Assembly (NCBI RefSeq): GCF_017377855.1 | Contig: NZ_JAFREP010000002.1 | Location: forward strand, 480,108 to 544,107 | Direction of reading: 5' to 3' | Length of the DNA stretch: 64,000 bases | DNA from: Acanthopleuribacter pedis | GTDB taxonomy: Bacteria; Acidobacteriota; Holophagae; Acanthopleuribacterales; Acanthopleuribacteraceae | Notes under the pieces: model-generated | Told to the model about the DNA's origin: nothing | Databases searched by the model: none | Seen by the model: the letters and a program-made list of their open reading frames with translations, nothing else | Program-made: the position numbers and the translations under genes | In this document: positions 54,097-63,760 of the stretch, piece by piece | How positions within the stretch are numbered: position 1 is the stretch's first letter | Layout: the number at the start of each line of letters is the position of its first letter

Positions 54097-57000
54097 ATGG
54101 AATTCAGCGGATGGTTTCCGTTGCATCTGTTCCCCAGCGCCGGTTTGGCCGAGTCGGTCATCACCACCGTCTGGATCGGTGCCATGGTGGTGGTGTACTT
54201 CAATCAACGGTTCGGCTGGTCGCTGTCCGGCCTGGTCGTTCCCGGTTACTTGGTACCCCTGTTGGTGCTAAAACCCGTGTCCGTCGCGGTGATTCTCATC
54301 GAAGGCGTGGCCGCCTACCTGCTCGTGCGGCTGATTTTTGCCGTGCCCGCGCGCCTCGGCTGGTGGCACCTTGTCTTCGGCCGCGAACGCTTCTTCGCGC
54401 TGGTGCTGGCGAGCATTTTTACCCGCATCCTCTTTGATATCTGGCTATTACCTTTGTTTGCCTCGTGGCTCACCAGCCATTGGCAGCTCTCCTTGGAATT
54501 GGGCGCCCAGCTCCACAGCTTTGGCCTGATTATCGTGGCGCTGATTGCCAACCACTTCTGGAAGCCAGGACTGCGCGGGGGGCTGGTTTCACTGGGTGGC
54601 AACCTGTTCACCACCTTTTTGATCGTGCGTTTTGTGCTGCTGCCGTTTACCAACTTCACCCTCGGCAACGTTGCCTACCTTTACGAGGACTTGGCCGCGT
54701 CGATTATGGGCACGCCCAAGGCCTACATGATTTTGGTGACCACCGCGCTCATCGCCAGTCGTCTTAACCAGCGCTACGGCTGGGAATTCAACGGTATTTT
54801 GATTCCGGCCCTGCTCGCCTTGCAGTGGTACCAACCGGAAAAAATCGTGCTTTCGTTCCTGGAAGCCGTGCTGCTGGTCGGTGCCGCACGCCTGTTGGTG
54901 CAGACGCCGTTGATGCGTTCGGTCAACTTGGAGGGCGGGCGCAAAATCCTGTTTTTCTTTAACCTGTCCTTTGCTTACAAGGTGTTGGTCAGCATCGCCC
55001 TCGCCTGGTGGTGGCCCGAGTTTAAAGTGACCGATGCCTTTGGGTTTGGCTACATGCTCTCAACCCTGGTCGCCGTCAAGATGTACGAGAAATCGCTCGT
55101 GCTGCAAATGGGTCGCGCCACCTTGCAAACCGCCTTTTACGGTGCCGTCGCCGCCAACGTGATCGGATTCGCCTTGTTGGGTGTGTTGCCCGCCAAGCAG
55201 GCGGTGGTCAACCGCGCCGATCAAGCGGTTCCCGCATTACAGGGCGGCTTGATGGAAGCGCTGTACAGCCAAAAGCCGTATTTTTACCAGGCCGCCGCCG
55301 AACCAGGGAAGGGCCTGCTTTTGGAAGGTGACGATCCCGACGGCGCGGCGGCCTGGCTGGCGGAACTGGAAACCGCCAACCAATGGTCCAACCGGGCCGC
55401 CTTGGTGGCCCAACTGCACCGTGCCGAACATTTTGGGTTCCAGGCCCAGCGCTTGGAAAACCGCTATGTGCTGCTCACGCCCGCCGATCCGTCGCGCCGC
55501 TCTTTTGCGTTGGTGCTCGACGGCCGCGGCACCGAAGCCATGGTGGTCCAGGTCGCGCAAAGTGTGCCGCGCCCGGAAACCCTTCAGGCCGGTGTGTTGC
55601 TGGCCGCCAAACTCAAAGCCAAACGTTTTATCGTCCACGCCGATTTGGCCCGTCGCGGCGATCACGCGGTGACCCAGATGCTGCACCGCGTCGGCGGTGA
55701 CGACGGCTTGGCCCTGATCCGGGTCGGCGGCAAAAGCGACGGCACGGACCATCAGCTCACCACCTCGGCCCGCCTGCATCCCGCCCTCGACGCCGTACAG
55801 CTGACGCGGTTGTTTGACGGCGCCCCGTTGCGGTGGAGTGTCGCCGCTTCAGGCTTGCCGCCGTTGCCGGAGGGTGCGGTTCAGGTCGCCTCGGAACCCG
55901 CCGCCCTGCGCCGTTGGGTACGGCGTCAACGCCATCGCCGCGCCGCCTCGGTCCGGCAGGTGCAACACGGGCTCAGCACCTTTTTGTCGCAACGCCATGG
56001 GCGCGCCGCCGAGGTTCGCCCTAAAAAATCCGGTTTGTTGCGGCTGGAAGAAACCCAGTTCAGTGATACCGAATTGCTGACCCCGCTGCTGCGTCAGTTT
56101 TTGTTCCAGCCCGAGGGCGCCGAAGCCGACCACAACCCCGCCGATCAAGCCGCTTCACTCGGTTACCAACTCAGCCAAGTGCGCGCCGGCGACGGCCGTT
56201 TCGCCTGGGTGCTGCATCCTCGTCGCGCCACGCGCAAAGGTGCGACCCTGGTGGTCCGCCAGGGTGGGGCAAGTGGGTTCCACGTGCAGGTACCGCGCCC
56301 CTTCACCGAAAGTGGGAGCCTGGCTTTTGCCCTTGATCTGTTCCACGACCTGGGTGCCGATACCTTGCTGGTCGGTGATGATCGCGACGCCGGCGACGGC
56401 CGCAACCGCGATGTGACCCGTTGGGAGAACCGCCGCACCTTGTACAACATCGCCCACCAGGTCCTTCTGCGCGAAAGTCCGCGGGCCGCCCGCGTGCTCC
56501 AGGTCCGCGCGCGTCGCGACCGGGGTAACCAGCCCGCCTCGGTTGCCGTGTATTGGGACAGCCTCGACGCCGCCGGCGGTCGGCCGCCTTTGCCCGAGGC
56601 GCTCACGCGTCTGGCGCCCTGGCCCGCGGCATCGGCCGTGCAGGTCGACGGCCAAGCCGACGCCGTGGGTTTGGAAGTTCACAACCTTTACCAGGCGCGG
56701 TACTTGGCGCAAAGCCCCGGCGATTCCTTGGCCGTGCTTTGGCTTTCGCCCGCCTTGCGTCGCCAATTCCGCGAGACGCGACTGCGTGCCGCCGAGATGA
56801 ACCGTTACCGCGCCCTCGATTTACCCTTCCAGGAACGCGACTTCAGTCTGTGGCGCCCCACATGGTCGCCGCGTTCGGTTTCACCCGACCTGGCCGAGCA
56901 AGTGCGCGCTTACCAAGCCACCGGCGATATGTTGGTGTTGGCCGCGCTGCGCCGTCAGGGTTACCAACTCGCGTTTTGCGAGGATTTGGCGACCCGCCTC

Positions 57001-57156
57001 GGGTATTTGGCCGTGTACGACGATGCCGACCGGCCGCTCCTGCTGGTCAACCTTAACAATGACGGGAAAGGTGCCGCGCTGACGGCCGAGGACAACCTGG
57101 TTAGCGGCCGATTCGCCCAGCGCCAGGCCGGCATGATCCTGGGGAGGACATTGTGA
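54097..57156 (+). CDS. Large fusion protein: two CapC/PgsC-like membrane repeats plus long soluble domain
   Basis: 1,019 residues. The N-terminal 380 residues are membrane-embedded with two copies of the CapC/PgsC signature: FNQRFGWSLSGLVVPGYLVP (about 36-55) and LNQRYGWEFNGILIPALLAL (about 223-242). Each is followed by helices including FGFGYMLSTLVAVKMYEK in the second half. PgsC/CapC proteins are about 150 residues with one such unit and belong to the poly-gamma-glutamate synthase/export complex. Residues 390-1019 form a soluble region with no motif I can name. The ATG follows GAGGTGA. The neighbour downstream overlaps by 4 nt. No CapB/PgsB ligase or CapA gene is in the window, so polymer identity is open. 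Confidence 0.8.
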   Translation: MEFSGWFPLHLFPSAGLAESVITTVWIGAMVVVYFNQRFGWSLSGLVVPGYLVPLLVLKPVSVAVILIEGVAAYLLVRLIFAVPARLGWWHLVFGRERFFALVLASIFTRILFDIWLLPLFASWLTSHWQLSLELGAQLHSFGLIIVALIANHFWKPGLRGGLVSLGGNLFTTFLIVRFVLLPFTNFTLGNVAYLYEDLAASIMGTPKAYMILVTTALIASRLNQRYGWEFNGILIPALLALQWYQPEKIVLSFLEAVLLVGAARLLVQTPLMRSVNLEGGRKILFFFNLSFAYKVLVSIALAWWWPEFKVTDAFGFGYMLSTLVAVKMYEKSLVLQMGRATLQTAFYGAVAANVIGFALLGVLPAKQAVVNRADQAVPALQGGLMEALYSQKPYFYQAAAEPGKGLLLEGDDPDGAAAWLAELETANQWSNRAALVAQLHRAEHFGFQAQRLENRYVLLTPADPSRRSFALVLDGRGTEAMVVQVAQSVPRPETLQAGVLLAAKLKAKRFIVHADLARRGDHAVTQMLHRVGGDDGLALIRVGGKSDGTDHQLTTSARLHPALDAVQLTRLFDGAPLRWSVAASGLPPLPEGAVQVASEPAALRRWVRRQRHRRAASVRQVQHGLSTFLSQRHGRAAEVRPKKSGLLRLEETQFSDTELLTPLLRQFLFQPEGAEADHNPADQAASLGYQLSQVRAGDGRFAWVLHPRRATRKGATLVVRQGGASGFHVQVPRPFTESGSLAFALDLFHDLGADTLLVGDDRDAGDGRNRDVTRWENRRTLYNIAHQVLLRESPRAARVLQVRARRDRGNQPASVAVYWDSLDAAGGRPPLPEALTRLAPWPAASAVQVDGQADAVGLEVHNLYQARYLAQSPGDSLAVLWLSPALRRQFRETRLRAAEMNRYRALDLPFQERDFSLWRPTWSPRSVSPDLAEQVRAYQATGDMLVLAALRRQGYQLAFCEDLATRLGYLAVYDDADRPLLLVNLNNDGKGAALTAEDNLVSGRFAQRQAGMILGRTL

Positions 57157-59492
57157 GAACCCTTATTCGCTGGGTCTTTTTGATGATAGGTGGGCTCGTG
57201 ATCTGGGTGTTGGTCCAAAGTGATCTGCGGTGGTTGGAGCCCGCCGGCGCCGGTCAGAATTACCAGCGCACCCGCGGCGCCACCCCCAGTTTGACCTATG
57301 CCTTGCTGCCGGAAGGGCGGCTTGAGTTTCAGCTCCCCGCGCAAACCCAAACCATGCGGTTGGTGGTGAACGGGGTGGTTCGCCGCGATCAGGTTGCCGA
57401 ACAAGTCGGCCCGGTGGAACCGCGTTTTGCCCTGGCCTACGCATGGCATGACCGTGGCGGCCTGGTGCTGCACGAGGGGGTTTACCATTTTCGTGCGCGC
57501 GTCGTCGCCGAGACCGCCCACCAGCATCTGTTCTTTGAAAACCCGCGTCTGCTGCCCAGTGATCCCCGTGCCGCCGTGCCCACGCCGCCCGCCGAGGTCG
57601 GCCGTGCCGCCAAACTCGTCTTGCGTTTGGCGGAACACGACGCCGCCGTGGATCACCTCGTGGTGCGCTGTTACGCCGAGGCGTTGCTCGGCCCGGAAGA
57701 GGCCCGCCGCCAATGGCAACGGGCCTCGCCCGCGCAACGTCGCGAAATGGCCAAGGGCAATGTTTACCCGCCGTCCCGATTGACCGCCGAGGAACGGGCG
57801 GGCCTGATGCAGCGGCGTCGCCGACCCGTCGGCCCACTCGGGATTCAGGGCCGGGATTTCCGCACCCGCATGTTGTACGCCCTGAACGGGGCGCGCCTTG
57901 AGGAGGCCAACCAACCCGAGTCGCGCGAGGTTCCCGTCGGCACCGTGCTGGAACCCGGTCGCGCCTTGGCCTGGCGTTTGAGCGGCGACGAAACCGATGT
58001 CCGTTTGCAGGTGGTCCCGCTCCAAGAAAACGAGGTAACCGGGACCACCTGGGTTCCGGGCAGCGAGGGTGAACGAAAACAGGTCTGGCGGCCTGGCGCC
58101 GAAAGCCGCGTCATTGATACCCAAGCCGGCGGCCTGTTGCGCCTGCGCGTTTCGGGTGCGGCGCGCGTGCGTTTGCTGGTAAACAACAGCGAACTCCCCG
58201 TTGCCGGTTACCTGGTCGATCATTTCCGTGTTGGGGAAACGCCCCTGGAATATCGCTTCTTGGCCGAACAGGGTGCCGCCCTGCGGTTGGACCTGCGCGC
58301 CCCGCAAGGAAGCGAACCCCGGTGGACCTACCAAATTCTGGACGCGCGGGGTCGTGTGCTGCACCAAGGTCGACAGCAAATGGCGACGGGCCCGTCGCCC
58401 TACGCCTGGCTGCCGGCCGGCGCGCAACCTGCCGCGCCGCTGAATGAACCCGAACGCCGTTACCTGCGTTTGCCCGCCGGCGCCCGTGCCTTGCGTCTGC
58501 AAAGCGACCAACCACTGTATTGTGCCGCCTACGTGCAGCCCGGCGATTGGCTGCTACGCGAAGAAACACCGGGCGTTTTTAACCAGCAATGGTTCTCCAT
58601 TCAGCCACCCGAGGCCGAGGCCCGGCGCGTCTCGGTGCAAATCGTCGAACAACCCGAGGCGGCCGCGGACGATTCCGGCACCTGGCAGGCGGAATCGCTG
58701 TTGCCGGACGGCGATTGGCTGGGCCACCATCTCTGGTTATCGCGCGAGGAGGCACCCTTCGGCGCCCATGAATCCCTGCGCACCGTTTACACCCAAACCC
58801 CGGTGGGCCGGGACTTGGACCTTCACTTCCCAGACGGCACCCAAAAAGATGTCATGCCCGCGCTGGTGGTGTTCCGCGAGTCCAAAAAGCCGTCCCGGAT
58901 TACCTTGTTCCGCAACGATGAAGCCGTTTTTGCCCACACCTTGGCCGCGCGCCACGGCGACTGGCGCCTGCCGCCGATGCCCGCCGGTCCATCCCGTGTA
59001 CGGATCGAATGCGACGATCCCGGTGCGCGGTTTTTCATCAACCAGCGCGAACCGCGCGGCGCTTTTAAACGCAAGCGCCTGGGCGGCCGACTCACCCGAA
59101 ACGGATTGCGGTACAAGGTTCATAAACCCGGCAACGGTACCCGTGTGGTAAAAGGATGGTTGTTGACCCGACCCGATCTCAAAGAACCACCCCGTCTCCG
59201 GCTCACGCTGTCCGGCCCGTTCACCACCGGTGTCGCCGCGAGTGAATTCACCGCGCGCCGCCGCGCGTTGATGGTGCAAGCGGCACCCGCGCGGACCCGG
59301 CAGGCGCTGGCCGCCGACGGCACGGCCCTGTGGCAATGGACCCCGTTTTATGTGCCGCTCAAATCCGACTGCCCGGCAGGTGACTATGAACTGCACGTCG
59401 AAAGCTTGGATCGCCAAAACCATTTCCTCCTGCTCAACCAAATTTGGCGGGAGCAAGACACGACCTCGGCCCATGTCAACCACCTGCCCTAA
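57153..59492 (+). CDS. Large single-pass envelope protein of unknown function
   Basis: 779 residues starting at a GTG overlapping the previous stop, with GGGGAGGA 5 nt upstream. One N-terminal signal anchor (WVFLMIGGLVIWVLV), then about 750 extracytoplasmic residues rich in beta strands and Arg, with no recognisable catalytic motif. Repeating short strands (VRLQVVPLQE, GGLLRLRVSGAARVRLLVNN, RYLRLPAGARALRLQSDQPLY) suggest several beta-sandwich modules, like carbohydrate-binding or Ig-like domains. By position it is a dedicated partner of the CapC-like protein, perhaps periplasmic. Its 3' end overlaps the next gene by 20 nt and contains a 22-bp sequence repeated exactly downstream of the kinase gene. 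Confidence 0.72.
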   Translation: MRTLIRWVFLMIGGLVIWVLVQSDLRWLEPAGAGQNYQRTRGATPSLTYALLPEGRLEFQLPAQTQTMRLVVNGVVRRDQVAEQVGPVEPRFALAYAWHDRGGLVLHEGVYHFRARVVAETAHQHLFFENPRLLPSDPRAAVPTPPAEVGRAAKLVLRLAEHDAAVDHLVVRCYAEALLGPEEARRQWQRASPAQRREMAKGNVYPPSRLTAEERAGLMQRRRRPVGPLGIQGRDFRTRMLYALNGARLEEANQPESREVPVGTVLEPGRALAWRLSGDETDVRLQVVPLQENEVTGTTWVPGSEGERKQVWRPGAESRVIDTQAGGLLRLRVSGAARVRLLVNNSELPVAGYLVDHFRVGETPLEYRFLAEQGAALRLDLRAPQGSEPRWTYQILDARGRVLHQGRQQMATGPSPYAWLPAGAQPAAPLNEPERRYLRLPAGARALRLQSDQPLYCAAYVQPGDWLLREETPGVFNQQWFSIQPPEAEARRVSVQIVEQPEAAADDSGTWQAESLLPDGDWLGHHLWLSREEAPFGAHESLRTVYTQTPVGRDLDLHFPDGTQKDVMPALVVFRESKKPSRITLFRNDEAVFAHTLAARHGDWRLPPMPAGPSRVRIECDDPGARFFINQREPRGAFKRKRLGGRLTRNGLRYKVHKPGNGTRVVKGWLLTRPDLKEPPRLRLTLSGPFTTGVAASEFTARRRALMVQAAPARTRQALAADGTALWQWTPFYVPLKSDCPAGDYELHVESLDRQNHFLLLNQIWREQDTTSAHVNHLP
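59370..59391. repeat. 22-bp exact repeat, copy 1 (inside coding sequence)
   Basis: This stretch, starting TGCCCGGCAGG and ending ACTATGAAC, occurs again at 63739-63760, directly beside the right 120-bp inverted repeat. A 22-nt exact match within 4.4 kb is not expected by chance. Confidence 0.9.
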
Positions 59493-60399
59493 ACCTAGCC
59501 GCGTTTTTGTCCTGTTGCTCCTTCTGGCCGGCGGCCGGCTCCTCGCCCAGGAAGACGCCTTGTTCCAAACCCTTGAACAAACCTGGCGGGATGCAAGCGC
59601 GGCGGTCACGACCCGCGTACCGAGCGCCGAGGAGTTGGCACGCGTCGAGGCCTTGTTCGTGCGCACCCTGTCGGGCGAGCGCGACAGCGGATTGGTGGTC
59701 GCCTGGCGGCAATTCGGCTTCCGCTTCTATGCGGTCGGGGAAGGGGAAATCTGGGCGCTGCGCGACATCCGCAATTTCGGGCGTGGCTTCTACCTCTTTC
59801 GCCCACCCGGCGCCTTGCCGGTTTTGCTCCAAGCGCCCCACGCCTTTCACGACCTCGATACCGGCGAAATCGCCATGCGCTGGTTTGTGGAGGGCCCCTG
59901 GCTGGCCGGCGCCTGGAACACCGCCCATCGCTACGAGGTGCTGCCCGATCTCCGCCCCGTCGATTGGGTCGACCGCCGCGATCAATATGGTCAAGCGCTG
60001 ACCGCGGCCGCCTTGAGCGTGATGTCGCGGGGCGTGATCGTGCAACTCCACGGCTTCGAGCAAATGAACCGGGTCACCCCGGCGGGCCGCGACGCCGCCG
60101 TCATTCTCAGCAACGGCCGCGAAACACCCTCGCCCGCGGTCTGGTCGCTGGACGCCTGTTTCGAAGGTTTCCAACTGGGCCAGGTGCGGGTTTTTGGCGA
60201 AGATGTGATGGAACTGGGCGGCACACGCAACCAGCAGGCATTGGCGGTGCATGCCGACGGCGGCCGGTTGTGGTTCCTCCACCTGGAAATGGACCGCCCC
60301 TTGCGACGCAACCTCGTGCGCGACCGATCCCTACGCGACGACCTGGCCGGCTGCCTGCTCGACCGCCGTCTCTGCGGTTATCCACCTCGCTCGCGTTAG
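59473..60399 (+). CDS. Secreted protein, possible zinc hydrolase (weak N-formylglutamate/PGA-hydrolase resemblance)
   Basis: 308 residues from the ATG at 59473, which gives a good signal peptide (RVFVLLLLLAGGRLLAQ); the frame is open upstream but that part lacks a start of merit. Motifs: LLQAPHAFHDLDTG (about 115), GVIVQLHGFEQMNR (about 190) and LWFLHLEMDRPLRRNL (about 280). Spaced His residues plus a late HLEM.RPLR are reminiscent of the zinc-dependent N-formylglutamate amidohydrolase / polyglutamate hydrolase fold (PH..., LHG..., LE..R.lR). If right, it would fit a polymer-trimming role beside a CapC-like protein. This is inference only. It overlaps the preceding gene by 20 nt and ends the operon. 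Confidence 0.7.
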   Translation: MSTTCPKPSRVFVLLLLLAGGRLLAQEDALFQTLEQTWRDASAAVTTRVPSAEELARVEALFVRTLSGERDSGLVVAWRQFGFRFYAVGEGEIWALRDIRNFGRGFYLFRPPGALPVLLQAPHAFHDLDTGEIAMRWFVEGPWLAGAWNTAHRYEVLPDLRPVDWVDRRDQYGQALTAAALSVMSRGVIVQLHGFEQMNRVTPAGRDAAVILSNGRETPSPAVWSLDACFEGFQLGQVRVFGEDVMELGGTRNQQALAVHADGGRLWFLHLEMDRPLRRNLVRDRSLRDDLAGCLLDRRLCGYPPRSR

Positions 60400-60439
60400 G
60401 CTGGGAAACCAAGTGGCGATGATTCAGCCCGCTCTTTGA

Positions 60440-60600
60440 CCTAAGAAGCGCGATAACTCGCGGTGATTTTGGCTAAACCTCTGGGCTGCAACGGCCTGTA
60501 AAAATGCTCACCGCACCCAACGGGTGCGCCTCCGCTTTTTCCAAACCATTTCGCTCCAGATCTTTAGCCAAAATCCCTGGCTCTTATCGCGCCTCTTAGG
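60440..60600. repeat. Palindromic repeat element, left copy
   Basis: The 120 nt at 60481-60600 are the reverse complement of 63761-63880 with 111 identical positions by my count and no gaps. In addition 60440-60477 (CCTAAGAAGCGCGATAA...) repeats the outer arm in opposite orientation, so this copy is also a long self-pairing hairpin (arms 60440-60477 and 60563-60600). An internal small hairpin GCACCC-AAC-GGGTGC is present. No ORF inside; it resembles a multi-copy palindromic (REP/MITE-like) element. Confidence 0.85.
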
Positions 60601-60736
60601 TTTGAGCATTCGGTTGGATGCAATCGCGCAAATAATGGTGCGAGATGTGGCGAGATATGGAGCGAATTGTTTAGAAAAAGCGTATCGGGTTCATATACGC
60701 GCGTATTAAGAAAATACAGTATATATTTTCTGTGTG

Positions 60737-60785
60737 TTACAGCCCGGGATTTTGGGCGTGTGCATCCCAAAATGTCGGGCTGTAA
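60737..60785. other. Long hairpin upstream of the kinase gene
   Basis: Twenty-base arms (TTACAGCCCG.. and ..CGGGCTGTAA) with two mismatches enclose a 9-nt loop, 164 nt before the kinase start. It is the only structured feature in the 345-nt AT-rich spacer 60604-60948. It may be a terminator, an RNA control element or a small inverted-repeat insertion. Confidence 0.6.
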
Positions 60786-60948
60786 ATAGAATTGAGGGTC
60801 GGGTGAGCACTTTTAACGCAAGGGAGATGTGGAGAATTGTATTTTTGTGATTTTGGTCACTGATGGAGCCGCGCTTCATTTACGCGATCATAGTGAACAT
60901 GGTGCAGTTTTTGAAAACTGATTTGCTCTTCTAAAATGAGGTGTCAAT

Positions 60949-63711
60949 TTGAATAATCATGAATGGGGCGATTTAGAGAGTGCATTTTTGTATGCCTGTG
61001 GATTAAAAGAAGAAGAGTTAAGGTCGTGGCTAGAAGAACTTGAATTAAATGATACGGCCTTAGCCTCGGAAGTTAAACGGCTTCTGCTCGCTGACGAACA
61101 AAGTGAAGGTGATGTTCTATTTGATCCGATCAACTTTACTAATCTAAAAATCTTTAATACGACTCTTCAAAAAGAACGCTTGGGTCCCTATGAGCTGGAA
61201 GAAGTTCTAGGCGAGGGTGGAATGGGTATTGTTTACCTTGCAAAACAAGCAGCCCCTGTAAAACGGAAAGTGGCAGTTAAGATTCTAAGGAGTCAAGGTA
61301 GTTCTAGAACGCATAAACGTTTTGAGCTTGAAGTTCAAGCATTAGCAATGTTGAACCATCCAAATATTGCGAGTATTTATGGAGCGGGAGTAACGCGTGA
61401 TGGTTTGCCATACTTCGCAATGGAATATGTGAAAGGGATTCCTCTTGATGTGTATTGTGATGAAAATGATTTAGGAATAAATGAGAGAATTAAACTTTTT
61501 TCTAAGGTATGTCGCACGGTTCACTTTGCGCATGAACAGGGAATTATTCATCGAGATCTAAAACCGGCAAATGTTTTGGTCGTAGATGTAGAAGGCGATC
61601 CTCAGCCCAAAATAATTGATTTCGGAATTGCCAAGGCTGCGAATTATGGTGCCAACCTGGAATTTAGTTTCAGGCTAAGCCAAACAAGATTAACATTGCC
61701 GGGAATGGCCGTTGGAACCCTTGGTTACATGGCACCAGAACAAGCGATGGTGACCGATGCTCGTGTTGATGCACGGGCTGATATTTTTGCGTTGGGTGTG
61801 ATCCTTTACGAGTTGCTTGTTGGATCATTGCCTATATCAGAACATGAAATGGAAAATTTGGGGCTTGATCGGATTTTTAAGATCATACGTGAGCGGAAGC
61901 CTGAGGCTCCGAGCAGAGCAGTCATTGCTTTGGCAATGAAAAATAAAAACGGCGTGGACAGAAGGGATCGGTTGAAGGCACGACAGCTCAGGGGTGAAAT
62001 TGATTGGTTGGTTCTTAAAGCCCTTGAAAAAGACCCGATACTCAGATTTGGATCGGCACTGTCGTTGTACGAGGATTGTGAACGGTACCTGAAGGGAATT
62101 CCTATTCATGCTCGGCCACCAAGTGCTATTACAACGTTTAAGTATATAATTCTTAATAGATCTAAAAATTCGCTGCTGTTTTTCTTGGCGTTGTTTGGCG
62201 TGGTTTGTGGTTTAATTGGTGTGATTTATGGCGCAAAATTAGCTGGTGATAGCAAAGCAGAGATGGATCGACAAGTTTCTTTAGCACATGAAGGCTATCG
62301 AAGTATAGAGAGCTTGCTCGTAGCGAAAACGCCTCAAGCAAGAGGAAGAGAAAGAATGCTTGAGGATCAACTCGATGATATTCATGATGAAATTCCGTTG
62401 TTGTCCATATCTCCATTAACTCAATCAAAACTTTATCATACGATAGGTCTCAGCTATTTTAGTGTGGGTGAGACACGAAAGGCTAAAGAAAGCTTGAAAA
62501 CATCATTAGCTTTAAAGGAAGAATTATACAGCACTCAAGATGTTGAATTTCTGGAAACGGCACACCAGCTTTGTTTAATTGAATTTGAAGGTGCTAACTT
62601 GGAAAATTCGCTCGATACATTTGATATTTATTTTCGTAATGCGAACATTCGACCTGAAAATGCCTTGATTGTAATTGAAACATTTTTAGCGAGTATTCAA
62701 TCACACCTACTTCAAGGTGATATGGATGTTGCTAAAGATTTGTTGCAGGTTTCAAGAGACAGTATCGAGGATTTTGGTTTAGATGATGATGATCTTTTTG
62801 GGCGTTTTTTAATCGAAGATGCCAGAGTTAGCTTTTGGGATAATAAAGGTAGTGAAGCAGTTAGGAAAATATGGAAGGGTTTGTCCCGTTGGGATCACCA
62901 GAAGATTAGATCGAAAAACTATACGAAGGCGGTTTGGTTGTTGTCTTATTGTTATATTTTGACTGGCGATTTAGATCTGGCTGATCAAAAATATAGAGAA
63001 AGTGTTGGTTCTAAAGGTGAAGTGTCGGGAATTTTAGATTCTCAGTTTGTTGATTATCAGATGGATTATATGGAACAACTTTATACATCTGGCTACAAAG
63101 GTGAATTTCTTCTCGTGTTTTCCGATTTTACGAAAGGTTGGCATGCACGCTTGAGATTTTCAATTGAATTTAAAGAGCTTCTCTTTAAAGCTATTGATGC
63201 AGCTGTCGAGTTTGATTGCCTTCAAGAATTTATGCCGATTTTCACTCATGTGTTTAATGAAAGTGTTCAGGAAGCAGGTTTAGGCATTTTTGAGGAGTTA
63301 TTATTCTTGAAGCTGGCTGAAATATCCTTGAAGGTAAATGAAAAAGACTACGCGGTGTCCTTGGCTACATTTGCTTATCATACAATGTCTCGTTATGAAG
63401 GTGAAGGAGGCCCGGCCTCTTATGCCTTTGCAAAAACTATTAGTGATGTCTATGCTAGTCAAGGCAATGTTAGCATGAAAGAATATTGGCTTTGTCGTGG
63501 GGAGACCTCATTGGAAAATTTTTCTTTACCTTTCGAGTGGCGGAGATCGGCAGGTGGTTTTGAAATCCTACGAAATAGAGTTTTTTATCAAAAAGAGGGT
63601 TGGGAAAAAGACCTAGAGCATCTTGTTCGAATATCTGAGGATGCATGGGGGGAAACGCATCCAAATACACAATCTATTTACCGGTTGAGAAAGAGAATTG
63701 TTAATCAATAA
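60949..63711 (+). CDS. Transmembrane Ser/Thr protein kinase with extracytoplasmic TPR-like region
   Basis: 920 residues from a TTG start with GAGGTG 5 nt upstream. Kinase domain about 78-385 with all key residues: P-loop GEGGMG (88-93), Lys111 in VAVKI, HRDLKPANVL (catalytic Asp203), DFG (224-226), MAPEQ (261-265). A single membrane helix (about 408-430, LLFFLALFGVVCGLIGVIYG) is followed by about 490 residues of helical repeats, probably TPR-like (LYHTIGLSYFSVGETRKAKESLKTSLALKEEL). The C-terminal WGETHPNTQSIYRLRKRI recalls the TPR ends of Planctomycetota and Acidobacteriota kinases. The gene is strikingly AT-rich compared with its neighbours and is bracketed by inverted 120-bp repeats, suggesting acquisition as a cassette. 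Substrate unknown. Confidence 0.93.
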   Translation: MNNHEWGDLESAFLYACGLKEEELRSWLEELELNDTALASEVKRLLLADEQSEGDVLFDPINFTNLKIFNTTLQKERLGPYELEEVLGEGGMGIVYLAKQAAPVKRKVAVKILRSQGSSRTHKRFELEVQALAMLNHPNIASIYGAGVTRDGLPYFAMEYVKGIPLDVYCDENDLGINERIKLFSKVCRTVHFAHEQGIIHRDLKPANVLVVDVEGDPQPKIIDFGIAKAANYGANLEFSFRLSQTRLTLPGMAVGTLGYMAPEQAMVTDARVDARADIFALGVILYELLVGSLPISEHEMENLGLDRIFKIIRERKPEAPSRAVIALAMKNKNGVDRRDRLKARQLRGEIDWLVLKALEKDPILRFGSALSLYEDCERYLKGIPIHARPPSAITTFKYIILNRSKNSLLFFLALFGVVCGLIGVIYGAKLAGDSKAEMDRQVSLAHEGYRSIESLLVAKTPQARGRERMLEDQLDDIHDEIPLLSISPLTQSKLYHTIGLSYFSVGETRKAKESLKTSLALKEELYSTQDVEFLETAHQLCLIEFEGANLENSLDTFDIYFRNANIRPENALIVIETFLASIQSHLLQGDMDVAKDLLQVSRDSIEDFGLDDDDLFGRFLIEDARVSFWDNKGSEAVRKIWKGLSRWDHQKIRSKNYTKAVWLLSYCYILTGDLDLADQKYRESVGSKGEVSGILDSQFVDYQMDYMEQLYTSGYKGEFLLVFSDFTKGWHARLRFSIEFKELLFKAIDAAVEFDCLQEFMPIFTHVFNESVQEAGLGIFEELLFLKLAEISLKVNEKDYAVSLATFAYHTMSRYEGEGGPASYAFAKTISDVYASQGNVSMKEYWLCRGETSLENFSLPFEWRRSAGGFEILRNRVFYQKEGWEKDLEHLVRISEDAWGETHPNTQSIYRLRKRIVNQ

Positions 63712-63738
63712 GATTTGGCTTTATCTCTTTTGGTTATT

Positions 63739-63760
63739 TGCCCGGCAGGTGACTATGAAC
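63739..63760. repeat. 22-bp exact repeat, copy 2
   Basis: Identical to 59370-59391 in the envelope-protein gene. It abuts the right inverted repeat with no intervening base and lies 28 nt after the kinase stop. Confidence 0.9.
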
